The notes under the pieces are model-generated. The model ran no database searches and was not told the DNA's origin. It saw nothing but the letters and a program-made list of their open reading frames with translations. A DNA stretch of 64,000 bases, taken from Amyloporia xantha. Taxonomy: Eukaryota > Basidiomycota > Agaricomycetes > Polyporales > Adustoporiaceae. Positions 1-9,900 of the stretch are shown here, one piece after another. The stretch's first letter is position 1, and each line of letters begins with the position of its first letter. The DNA is taken from the NCBI GenBank assembly GCA_036971615.1, contig JAYKKR010000006.1, forward strand, positions 620,001 to 684,000, read 5' to 3'. Position numbers and translations under genes: made by a program.

Positions 1-309
1 GTTGGGATCCTACCAATGGCTGTCCGCTTCGCGTATTTGCCAGTACTTTGTATGATCGGTCGAAGCCCTTGTTGGTTTCGGCTGCTGAGGCAAGTATTTG
101 GGGGCATGCGGGGCGCCGGCAGGAGCAACTCCTTTGGCTGATACAAAACGTCCTAAATTGACGGCATGCATATATGTCTGGTTTCTTGCTAAAACAACTC
201 TCGTGTTACCGAGGTCAACGTCTCGAGAGCTACTGGCGAGGGCACATTTCACTATTTCGATTTGCTTACCTGGATGTATCTAGACCGGTGCTGACACTAT
301 TTATTATAG
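1..309. other. unresolved 5' region of the UBE3D-like gene
   Basis: A splice acceptor (TTATAG) ends at 309, so at least one upstream exon of the next gene should lie here or before the window. Short open frames are present on both strands, but none could be joined to the acceptor by a plausible donor: the nearest in-phase GT would give an intron of only about 34 nt. No other gene is recognised. Confidence 0.4.
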
Positions 310-1044
310 GGTGCTGATGACTGGCAGTGTGTTAGATGTATATGTGGTGCTGTTGTCGGTCGCAGTCGAGAATATCAGCCCAGGGAGAGCTCCTCTACAA
401 TGGCATACAGGCTAGCGAAGTATGCTATTCGCCCTGTAAGCCCCACAGCCGAGTGAGCCTGCATTACTCTTCCATATCTTTGGTCTGTTTACCAATATGC
501 GTAATTTAGGCCAGTCAAAATCCCTCTGTCCGCTTTCATAGCTGAAGATATGAACGAGTTTGTTCACGCGCATGCGACATATCGATTTATCATTCTTGAC
601 GAGGAAGAGGAACGGCCGAGGCTGTTGGTGCGTAATCTATATGCTCATAGATCTACGCCGTCTGACCCTTTTATTCGCTATGGGACAGATCTGGCTATTC
701 AAGCCAAGCATGCGAATTGCATACACCACGCCAACTCAGTATGTATTACCGAAGAGTGGGTCAATACACGCTGCGAAAGTCCTCTTCAAGCTACTTGCGC
801 CATCCACACCATATTCGGACCTCCAGACGTGAGGGACTATCTCTTATGTCTTGGGCCTGTCTGACATGACTCCTACTGCAGAATTTCGAATCGATATCCT
901 GGGTTCCCGCAGGCAGAACACCTATACTACCCCTTGGATGTCTGTCGTCGCCTTGCTGGCCTCCTGAAGGAAAGTAATACCGCTTACCCGGAGGGTATGC
1001 GCACGATGACCGGCCTGGACGTCGGTTGGCTGCAGCGTACTTAG
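310..1044 (+). CDS. UBE3D-like E3 ubiquitin ligase (HECT_2, E2-binding), 5' partial
   Basis: The gene should encode an E3 ubiquitin ligase of the UBE3D family, which binds a ubiquitin-conjugating enzyme (UBE2C-type in animals). Exons 310-452, 510-627, 689-828 and 882-1044 sum to 188 codons including the stop. Landmarks in order are a Cys-rich CVRCICG segment, RLAKYAIRP, PVKIPLSAFIAEDMNE, ATYRFIILDEE, IWLFKPSMRIAYTTPTQY, LPKSGSIHAAKVLFKLL, and the C-terminal RTMTGLDVGWLQR before the stop. These match the HECT_2 domain in order. Introns are 57, 61 and 53 nt with canonical ends. The N-terminus lies upstream and was not resolved. The gene is convergent with the H2A gene. Family assignment is by recognition of conserved blocks, not by a search. 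Confidence 0.8.
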
Positions 1045-1432
1045 CATCCAGCTCTCTACACCATTGCATGTTTGTTCCATGGATTTTGGGTTGAGTGTCA
1101 TCAATGTTGTCTTAGATTTGCACCCTTCGTTGCTATGGACTCGCATCTCAATGATCCCTTTCCAAGAGCTCAGTACCATCTGTATACCGTACGCTCCCTA
1201 TATACTACAGCGATCCAACCTGGGCAGCTGGGCTGCTGGTAGAGATTGCCGCTGTTTCTAGATAAGATGCTGTTGAATAGTTGCACTCGCGTGAATCAAG
1301 GCCGCTATAGCCACCTTTCCACCCCTTCAATTTCCACTCGTCCAGATGGACGAATATGAATAGACGGTATAAGATAGAGAAATAAAATACACCAGTAATA
1401 CAGAAATCAATAAACAACGTGCAAAATCCCAT

Positions 1433-2007
1433 CTAAACTTCCTGGCTGTCTTTCTTGCCCTTTTGCGTCTTGCTGGGTAGGAGCTGCAGAAAATACCCGT
1501 CAGACATGCCAGAGACCTTATAATACAACCACATACCTCAGGCAAAATAAATGGCACGACACCACCTTGGGAGATGATTACGTGGCCAAGTAGCTTCTGC
1601 AATCTGCAGAGCACGTCAGCTTCTCCCTGTGTATTTAAGACAAGAGGGACGCACTCTTCGTCATTGCGGATAGCAAGTTGTAAATGACGCGGGATAATAC
1701 GCTGTTTCTTGTTATCCCGTGCTGCGTTGCCCGCGAGCTCGAGAATCTCGGCAGCAAGGTACTCGAGGACAGCAGCGAGATATACTTCAGACAATATTAG
1801 TAACCGAACAAACGCTTGCACTAAGTGAGTGACATACCTGGTGCACCAGCACCAACACGTTGAGCATAGTTGCCCTTCTTCAGAAGACGATGGACACGAC
1901 CGACAGGGAACTGAAGGCCCGGCCTTTGCTGAGCGAGTTTGCGACTTGCCAGCGGCTTCGCCGGAAGCCTTGCCAGACTTGGATTTTCCGCTAGTCTTAC
2001 CAGACAT
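1433..2007 (-). CDS. histone H2A (one-base frame break in exon 1)
   Basis: Core histone H2A, partner of H2B in the nucleosome. Exons on the minus strand are 2007-1838, 1784-1655, 1603-1537 and 1483-1433, with introns of 51-53 nt. Recognisable blocks include [88 protein letters not shown], and a C-terminal SQEV tail that keeps the SQ phosphorylation motif of H2A.X-type fungal H2A. The exons sum to 418 nt (3n+1): within [11 protein letters not shown] the frame slips by one base at a GGG run (CCC at 1918-1920 on the plus strand). Removing one base restores a full 138-residue H2A. An assembly error is likelier than a dead gene. Transcribed divergently from H2B. Confidence 0.9.
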
Positions 2008-2348
2008 TGTGATGACGGGAGGGCAGCGGGATAATGAAAAAATTTGGTAGTTGGGCAGCGATAGTGGAAGGCGAGTTCAAAGATTAAGGGAGTGTTATCT
2101 GTGACGCGAGTTGGTATTTATACGCAAAGAGGAGCAGCCACGGACGCGTTGACCGTGGTGAGGATGGTCACGTGAATTGTGTTTAACGCCTTTCAACAAA
2201 ATAAGGTTCAACGCGTCGACGCGTCGCGACCAAACAACCGTAACGCGCCCTTATAAATAACATCTCGGCATACCAGTGGCTCGTTCATATCTCTCTCGTC
2301 GTCCACAACCTCGCCCTCGCACCCTCCCCTCTTAGTAAATCACTCGCA
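2008..2348. promoter_or_regulatory. divergent H2A/H2B promoter with TATA boxes and ACGCGT motifs
   Basis: This 341-bp spacer separates the start codons of the two histone genes. A TATA-like sequence TTATAAATAA lies at 2251-2260 toward H2B, and TATTTATA near 2114-2122 reads as a TATA box toward H2A. Three ACGCGT palindromes (2144-2149, 2211-2216, 2219-2224) match the MluI cell-cycle box bound by MBF-type regulators in ascomycete yeasts. G1/S control through them is inferred, although histone genes are expected to be S-phase regulated. Confidence 0.7.
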
Positions 2349-2941
2349 ATGGCCCCTAAGCCCGTCTCCACTGCTGGAAAGGCTCCTGCCTCCACCGCCT
2401 CCAAGGCTCCTGCTAAGTCCACTGAGGGGGCGAAGTCAGCGAAGAAGACCTCCAAGCCCGCAGCAGCTGCAGGGGAGGATGGCAAGAAGAAGAGGAGAAA
2501 GGCTCGCAAGGAGACTTACTCGTCCTACATCTACAAAGGTATCTAGTTCAGCTTCGCTACCTCGGCTGGTGCTCATGCTTTTGCAGTCCTTAAGCAGGTC
2601 CACCCTGACACTGGTATCTCAAACAAGGCCATGGCCATCCTTAACTCGTTTGTGAACGACATCTTCGAGCGCATTGCTACCGAGGCATCGAGTAAGTCAA
2701 AGAGTTGTGACATTGCTCGTGCGATATTAATAGATGTCTGCAGAGCTTGCCTCGTACTCCAAGAAATCTACCATCTCTTCTCGAGAGATTCAAACCTCTG
2801 TCCGTCTTATTCTACCAGGAGAACTCGCAAAGCACGCTATTTCAGAGGGGACGAAGTCCGTAACGAAGGTGAGCTTTTAGCACTGTCTGTTGGATTCCAC
2901 GCTAATTGTTCTTGTAGTTCTCGAGCGCAGGAGCAAAGTAG
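2349..2941 (+). CDS. histone H2B
   Basis: Core histone H2B. Exons 2349-2538, 2587-2691, 2744-2868 and 2918-2941 sum to 444 nt, a 147-residue protein. The Lys/Ala/Pro-rich tail (residues about 1-50) is followed by the conserved [89 protein letters not shown] and a terminal SSAGAK. Introns are 48-52 nt with GT-AG ends. The reading frame is intact throughout. The start is the first ATG after the TATA box, and it leads directly into the typical basic tail. Confidence 0.95.
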
Positions 2942-3175
2942 ATCGTTCCATCGCATTCCTCGGGTTTCTTGCTGTTGTATTGTAGTCTTGTATTTCCTAT
3001 TTATCCCTACTTTTATATCATAATGGAGACATGTTCTTCGTCCTCCGAGCGCGTTCTGAGATTGGGTAACTCTTGTCTTTGGTCTAGTAATTCTTGAGCA
3101 ATCCTTCAGTTCATTTTCCACCCAAGGTTCCCAGATCGTCGATCATCGTTGGCGCATTACAATATCAGCTATATT

Positions 3176-4995
3176 TCATGGCCACTCCGGACGATTAGCG
3201 TGCAGATCCATGGGTGAGCTGTCCTCCCGCACTGGTGTCCTAGAAAGCATTGCGGCATGTCTCATTGCTGTCATGGAGCCCCGCTTTGACCTCACATCTG
3301 TATCCCCTTCAGAGGATTGGTCTGGTGAGACAGCTAGGGCAGCAATCTCTGAATCCTGTGGCACGACGCGAGCAGGCATTGGTGGTCCTTCACCGAAGGC
3401 TTGCGTGGATTCCAGTTGACCTAGAGAGCGGATCCACTGGCCAACGGCCGCAAGGGAGACCCGTACCTCCCAAGAACCTCCCTCCTGCACCACGTTAGAT
3501 CAGTTTGCTGACAATCACGGATTGGAGACTTTCTCACTGTGACGGTTTTGCACAGAGCCGCGTTGATACCGAATGCAAGTAGATATCCTGCCGCATGGTC
3601 CAAAGCTTGCATTGGGAGTGCCCTCGGGACTATAGCTTCAGTGGAGGCCAGACCAGAAACCTCAGCGTAAGCCTCAGCTTCGGCCACGTTGAATCCCGTC
3701 GCAGTCTGTACGAGGGAGTCAAACTACCGGCGCGTCAGCTTGTCACGATTTGAAGGATACTGGCGTGCTCACGCCTCGCCGATCTTTCCAAGGACCTGTC
3801 CAGCCATATGCAGTCAGACTGGCGTAGATGACAACACCTGGTCGGGCTCCAGCTACGTCTTCCGGGCCGGATCCCTTTTCACGAAGGCCCCCCGGACGAT
3901 ACGCTTGAAGGAAGACGTCAGTGTCCTTGACAAGCGAAGCGAGCTTGTCGCGACCCTCGGAGGTGGTGAGGTCCAGCTGGGTCGTGCGCTTGCCTCGAGA
4001 TGTATCAGCATCGAGGAATGGCAACGCGGGTAGTTTTGGAGAAGTTATCAGCAAGACATCGGCACCGTGTGCTGGTCAGATTTCCTTGTAAGACCGGACG
4101 ACGAGGCACGGTGCACAAGAGCCCTCTCACCGGCAAGCGTGCGGCCGCACACCGGGCCTGCCAGGACTCTGGTGAGATCCAGTACACGGATCCCATCGAG
4201 TGGCCGGTTGTAAGTTCCGTGGACTTCTCGTATAGGAGCATCTCCGATCTTGATGAGCTGCACGGGGGGCGTACTTGCTAACGCTTTTGCCTGTGGATGC
4301 TTGTCCCACTCCTCGAAAGAACGGAGCGCCGTTGCGACCATTTTCCGCGACGACGCTTCGCTCTCGAAATCGACTGCATTCCAGTGCAACAGGGCATCTG
4401 CCACAGCCTCCTTCGTGGGCGCGCACCCTAGGATATCAAGGATACCTTGGCGATGACTGGAGTGAGGCCCAAGGTCATGTAGATCATGCGAGGGTAAGTG
4501 TAACAAGACCGAACCACTCACTGTGGAAAGTTAGTGTGCAATCGGACATAACTGTTGTCCTTAGTCTTGTACAACCCGGCTAGATCGTCAAAGAGTGTAC
4601 CTGGAGGGAGCTGTCCGTCGATCGTGTACCATGATTCGCTCTCTGGATGACGTGTAATTATCAAACCCCTGGATGCGATTCGGTATACTGACTAAATTCA
4701 AGCACGGCGTGTCGGGCATTCACAGACACTGTTTGCTCGACTGCCGTCCTCAACCGATGAAACTCGGCAGCACCCAATCCTGATAAGCCAATTGCAGTCT
4801 TTAAAAATACCACTATTGCCATTATGTACACTCGTGCACGACTCAAAAACTCACCTGCGCTGCTGTACCAAGTTTGAAGGAGGAATTGACTGTGGGATCT
4901 GGCTGTTCGCTCAATCTCAGACGAGACAATGCCTCTGGTGGTAGTTGGAAAGCCTCCCATAGCGATCGGGCTGCAGATAATGTGACTGGGACCAT
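3176..4995 (-). CDS. CoA-transferase family III (CaiB/BaiF) protein
   Basis: Predicted to move CoA between carboxylic acids, as in the family III (CaiB/BaiF, formyl-CoA transferase) enzymes; the substrate is not evident. Seven exons (4995-4855, 4798-4693, 4642-4522, 4456-4131, 4071-3773, 3723-3538, 3484-3176) sum to 1488 nt, or 495 residues. N-terminal half: SSFKLGTAAQ, AIGLSGLGAAEFHRLRTAVE, SESWYTIDGQLPPGT and VRLHTNFPHHRQGILDIL. C-terminal half: LDGIRVLDLTRVLAGPVCGR, DVLLITSPKLP, FLQAYRPGGL, YASLTAYGWTGPW and FDSLVQTATGFN. The start ATG at 4995 is chosen because it places exon 1 in phase with the conserved GTAAQ/TAIG junction; a longer in-frame ORF from 5005 is in the wrong frame. Introns are 49-65 nt. 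The length agrees with fungal members of the family. Confidence 0.88.
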
Positions 4996-5641
4996 CGTTT
5001 CGCACTGAAGATATTACTTATCCACTGGCGTCTGCGTGCTGATTCTTAGAGTGGGGAGAGGCAATGCCACCAAGCGTTTTAGAGGCCACGTGATCTGTTA
5101 GCGCTCGCGAACAGTGACCCAAGATAGACGGCCTACGGAGGTACATTTTATGGCTGCCAGAGGCCGAGTTGCACTGGACTCCAGGGGAGAAAAGTAATTG
5201 TAATAAGTGTATCTACAAAAAGTTGCAAGGGATTTTCAATATTTTATTTGGTTGCTGAGATAGACACTCTCTGAGGTAAAGATACACAGACATTTCGAGC
5301 ACATTCTCGAAATGTTAAAATATTATCGCAACAAAATGTGCGCAGATCACCAGTGAAGAAATCACCTCCGCAACTTGGAGTGTGTGGATTTGATGCAGAG
5401 CCACAAAATGTACCTAACGTAGAGGCCCTACTGGACGACGCAAGGCGTCAGCCACAAGCGCGAACCGTTCAGCCACAGACGCGTTTGGAGTCGTCCTGGG
5501 CCCGTCGCCACGGCGCGACGCGCTCATTGTTTCGCGTTTTCACGCGGCGCACAGGACACCTATTGCCCGCGCAATCATCAGCTATAATTCTATACCCCTA
5601 TATGCATAACCAGCCGACAATTATTACCATATTCAAGTTAT
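4996..5641. other. intergenic region, promoter side of two divergent genes
   Basis: No supported coding sequence. The region separates the CoA-transferase from the coiled-coil gene. An ACGCGT motif lies at 5479-5484, and an A/T-rich stretch near 5580-5605 (CTATAATTC, CTATACCCC) may serve as the TATA region of the gene starting at 5642. Confidence 0.4.
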
Positions 5642-6193
5642 ATGCCACGCCAGACGCCGAAGCGACGATCCCCTGCGCAACGCGAACACCTCCTCAATCT
5701 CCAAGGGTTTCGTTCAGTCAACAAGGAGAATGAGACTGATGGGCTTACAAGGATGACTCGAGGGGCTATCGAGAAGGTACCACTTGGGTCTCTGCTGGTG
5801 TATTGGGACGGGTATCTGAAAGCTATGAAACAGGATCTTCGTGAGCAATTGGCTAAATCCTTGGACACATTAGAGCACAAGGATGCCAGAATCAAGGGGC
5901 TGGACAAAAGGCTTATTACAAGCCAGTCAAAGCTTCAAGAAACACGAAAAGCCTTAGATAGCTCACAAAGAGCTCTTCAAGGGGCTGAGACCAAGCTGGT
6001 CCTCCGGAAGACTCACTTCAAGCAGATGAAACGTGACGAAAGGCGTGCGTACCTCAAGACAATGGTCGCCGAATTCTCAGCGCGCTTCTCTCTCCAGAAC
6101 GGGATACTTCACACCGGGAGGGAGGACGATGCCGAGACATCAGCGGCTATGGCTGATGATTGGGGATCTGACGATGAGGGACTGGATGACTGA
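5642..6193 (+). CDS. hypothetical coiled-coil protein, single exon
   Basis: An uninterrupted 183-residue frame of unknown function. The N-terminus is basic and Pro/Arg-rich (MPRQTPKRRSP). Residues about 60-135 form a strongly charged heptad-like helix (LAKSLDTLEHKDARIKGLDK and following), typical of a coiled coil. The C-terminus is acidic, ending DDWGSDDEGLDD. No signal peptide, membrane segment or catalytic motif is seen. The lack of introns is unusual beside its neighbours and could mean a retroposed, lineage-specific or transposon-associated gene. The ATG is the first in frame and follows an A/T-rich upstream region. Confidence 0.55.
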   Translation: MPRQTPKRRSPAQREHLLNLQGFRSVNKENETDGLTRMTRGAIEKVPLGSLLVYWDGYLKAMKQDLREQLAKSLDTLEHKDARIKGLDKRLITSQSKLQETRKALDSSQRALQGAETKLVLRKTHFKQMKRDERRAYLKTMVAEFSARFSLQNGILHTGREDDAETSAAMADDWGSDDEGLDD

Positions 6194-6480
6194 TGTTCTA
6201 TAGTAATACGATATTATTAATAGCATATTTACAATGTCTCCGTGCATTCTAGGACATATATACAGCTAGCCACTTAGTGCAGACGCGATATGCAGACGCG
6301 ATCGGTTGTGGGTCACTGCTCGATCGCGTTTTGGCTGGTGGGAAAATTATGTAAGCATCACGCGAAAATTAGAGGCAATGCCTCTCCCCACTTAGAGGTA
6401 GTAGGATCAAATATGTGCGATTCAAGACGCGATTCACGCGTGGGCACATAGACGCGGTGCTCTGGAGCGACATTCTTTAA

Positions 6481-6714
6481 TTACGACGCCTTCAGGCTCA
6501 GTACGTTGAAGAGGGTACCGGGCCTCAGAGGGGCAGGAACACCAGCTAGATTGAGCGCGAATGTTGTGCAATGGTACGCACCAGCATCCCAGCTGAAGCC
6601 CCACTTTTTGAAGAATGGCAGGAATCTGCTGTACTCCAGTGTGCCGCCGAACTGATTCGCGAAGATGACGCGTCCGCCGGAACGAGCGTAATCAATGGTC
6701 GTGGACGGGTTCAT
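6481..6714 (-). pseudogene. fragment of a fungal hypothetical-protein family
   Basis: A 77-codon frame ending in a stop reads YARSGGRVIFANQFGGTLEY, SRFLPFFKKWGFSWDAGAYH and TTFALNLAG. It resembles the middle of a basidiomycete hypothetical-protein family with a Gly-rich turn (GGRVIFANQFGG) followed by a Trp-rich segment. I recognise the style of the family but no function. No upstream exon with a credible start could be joined, so it is probably a remnant. It lies between the coiled-coil gene and the 3' end of the ABCC transporter. Confidence 0.35.
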
Positions 6715-6946
6715 GTTATGAGTTATGCACGAGTACCAATCCTAAAGTCGATACAAACATGCTAATGAAGCTGAAGCACCAGTTCCGAGTGACCTCTCAA
6801 GCACTCAACAGGTGTCGCAAGCACTACGTTCTATTACGCCACAAGGACATTGCCCGGGATTGTATATAAATGTAATCAACTCGCATCACTTGTTTGAAAC
6901 TTGAAACTTGAATTGAGCTACCATAATTACGGTTACAGCGTTGTGT

Positions 6947-9900
6947 TCAAGCTGACACCGAAGATGCCTCTGCAAGCTTATGCAGATGCTCCTTGTCCGC
7001 GCTCTCATCTACTAACGCACGCAGTTTGCCGTCGTTGATTTTGATTAGGTCGCTCGGTTTTCCGAATTCAATCTGTTCAGAATAAGCAACCGCACATCGC
7101 CGGAAGGCACTGAAACAATGAACTCACGATACGTCCGGCGTCAAGGACCATCTATACAAAGTGTCAGTTTGTCTCAGCTCATTTCATATTCATGAGGGGC
7201 TTACAATCTTGTCCGCGTCCATGATGGTCTGCAAGCGGTGTGCAATAGTAAGCACTGTCACGTCCTTGTTCAAAACCTTTCGGATTGACGTCTGTATAAG
7301 AGTGTCTGTCTCATAATCTGACACCAACATCAGCCATATATTCTAGTCAGAATACTGGTATATCTCACCGATGGCAGAGGTTGCTATCAAATTGTCACTT
7401 GTCTTAGCATCCCGGTCCAGTCTGTGGCTGAAAAGACGAACCTTCGTCGAGTATCAACAATTTACTTTGCCGAACGATTGCTCTAGCCAGCGCAACTATC
7501 TGCCGCTGCCCGACAGAGAGATTGCTTCCACTGGTAGAAATTTGGCTGTCCAGTGTCATATATCCATCATCGGTCTCACTTCGTAGAGAGAAGAAGCCAG
7601 CAGCGCGCAGTGCATCATTGAGCACTGCGTCGTCATGCTGCTCGAAAGGATCCAAATTCTGGCGCAGAGTGCCACTCAGCAGTTCAGGCTGGATAATGTA
7701 GACTATCAACTGATGAGATCATATAAATTGGTGAGTACTCACAGTTTGAGGGATAATCGTGATGTTCGATCGGAGAGCATCAAGATTTATTGAATCAGTA
7801 CGGAGTCCATCGTAGTAGACAGAGCCTTCGGTCAAGATACATCTTAGCAGCGCCAGAGTCAACGAGCTCTGCAACATGTTTAGCACGGAAATCGACACAA
7901 GCAGCCATCCCAATACCTTTCCGCTGCCCGTGCGACCAACTATAGTGGCAAAGTCAATGCGTGGTCGCCTTTGCGATGATCTCCGACCACTCACCAACCC
8001 CTATGCGTTCCCCAGACTTGAGCTCGAATGTGATGTTTTTTAGAACAAGAGGACCATTCTGGCAATGAAAACAAATCGATAAAAGATATTATCAGCTGGG
8101 ACGGTGTGAACGACATACTGGGGAGTATCTAGCAGAGAGATTCTCTACTTTCAAGTCACCGCTCGCTGGCCAATAAGCTGGAGGAACTCCGGACGAAGTC
8201 GACTTCGGTTCATGCTCAATCGTCAGATATTGTTGGATACGCTCAAGGCTGACAAAGTCCATCTCAGATATTGATTAAAGCGTGCTTATGCTGCTTACCT
8301 GTTACCTGTAAATCATAGTAAGTAATTGCCAGTCCTTCTAGCCAGTGCTTACTCACCACTTATTTCGAATTCGTTGATGACTCTGACCCACCAGAGAATG
8401 GATCCGCTGAAAGATACTAAATACAAGGATTTTATCAATACATTAAAACAAACATAATTGTGCGAGGACATACCTGCCATATTCAGTGAGAAGCCAACTC
8501 TAGATGCGTCAAATGTCCGTCCATAGACAAGGTATGCAGCAAGGCCAGCAGAAAATGCCGCTCCCAGAGTATCTGCACGGATGGCAATCCATCTGTGCTT
8601 TCACGTGAGCCTCTCAATACTGAAGATATTTCACAATTGCTAATTACTGGTTCAAGACAAAAAGCGTCCTGTAAGATCTTGTCTGCCGGTCGAGGCGGTT
8701 ATAAGCTTCCTGTCGCACCGCCTCTTGGGCTCCATAGGCCCGAATGGACACTGGACAAGTAATTAACTTCCCGTCACTTCTAGAGCGACTACACATACCC
8801 AAGCCAGCGATAGCAGCACCAAAATGCCCAAGGACAGGTGCCTGAGCATTGCTATTCTCCCGCTTAACAGCCAATTGCGCCTTGATGTACAGTTGACCAC
8901 ACAAAACGCCAAGGATACCGACCAAGACACCAGGGGCGAGGACGATAGGCGACATCACCACTACAGCTCCTAGCTTGACGAGTATTTTCCCCGTTTGCTG
9001 CATGAGCATGTACAAGAAGTCCGCAATTGCATCATCGACTAATGAGGGATCAGATGATCCATCAGACAGACGGAAAACATGACTAAACGAACCGGCTTCA
9101 ATATCTTGAGTGCAGCGTGCAATGATTCTAGAGGCTGGGGTCATGTCGAGCCATCTGTATGCAGATGTTCAGCATAAACACTAGGACTACCAGTAAATAA
9201 TTTACCTCAAAGTCGTACTCAATATGGAAGCGATGAGGCTCTTGTGTAATTCACGCGAAGCACGTACGGAGCCGAGCATATATACGATAAAAGAAACTGA
9301 TAGTAACTTGAGCGACATGATCTGTAAAAGAGAATATACTGTTAAATAACTGGAGAGTATTCAGGTCAGCATTCGCAGGTTATATAGCTCTCCACATATC
9401 ATGTGTCACTCACTAAGACGTCGCGACTTGACCGGGCTCTGCATACTGGCGTGCCCAATAGCCCAGATACCAAACCTGAAAAGTATCGGACAACTCGTAG
9501 GCGAAGTACATGCCCACAGCAAATTGCCAGAAGAGAATGGGATGATATCCACCGAGGGCATTGAGGAACAATCTTACTGTTATAAAAGCCCTTCAGCGTC
9601 GCTCGCGAAGAGACATAAAAGATACATACAAGCTGGCCAGCCAATATGGCCCACCGAAATTTCTTCCGCAACGACCAGTTTCCCGTCAATGTGCTTTTCT
9701 GCGACGAGACCATCAGGCTGATCAACTTCTGTCTCATCTTCCGTGCTGGTGGCCAAGGCAGCGGACAGCTCCTGATCATTCTCCAGCGCTTTCGATAAAG
9801 AGCCCTGGCTGTGAATGCGTCCACCTGTCCCTAAGGACACCACAAAATCGGCGATGGGAGTTGCCATTGCAACGTTGTGAGTCTGCATATTACACAGTGA

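Noticed and set aside
1327..1500. Extension of the H2A reading frame beyond the SQEV stop.
   Set aside because: It arises from reading through introns; splicing at 1484-1536 gives the proper C-terminus and stop at 1433.
4855..5005. Longer first exon for the CoA-transferase starting at 5005.
   Set aside because: That frame does not join in phase to exon 2; the ATG at 4995 gives the family motif SSFKLGTAAQ.
7369..7450. Apparent frameshift after LLILDE in NBD2 of ABCC copy 1.
   Set aside because: A 58-nt intron (7384-7441) and a 15-nt micro-exon encoding ATSAI restore the conserved LLILDE-ATSAIDYETD reading, so the gene is intact there.
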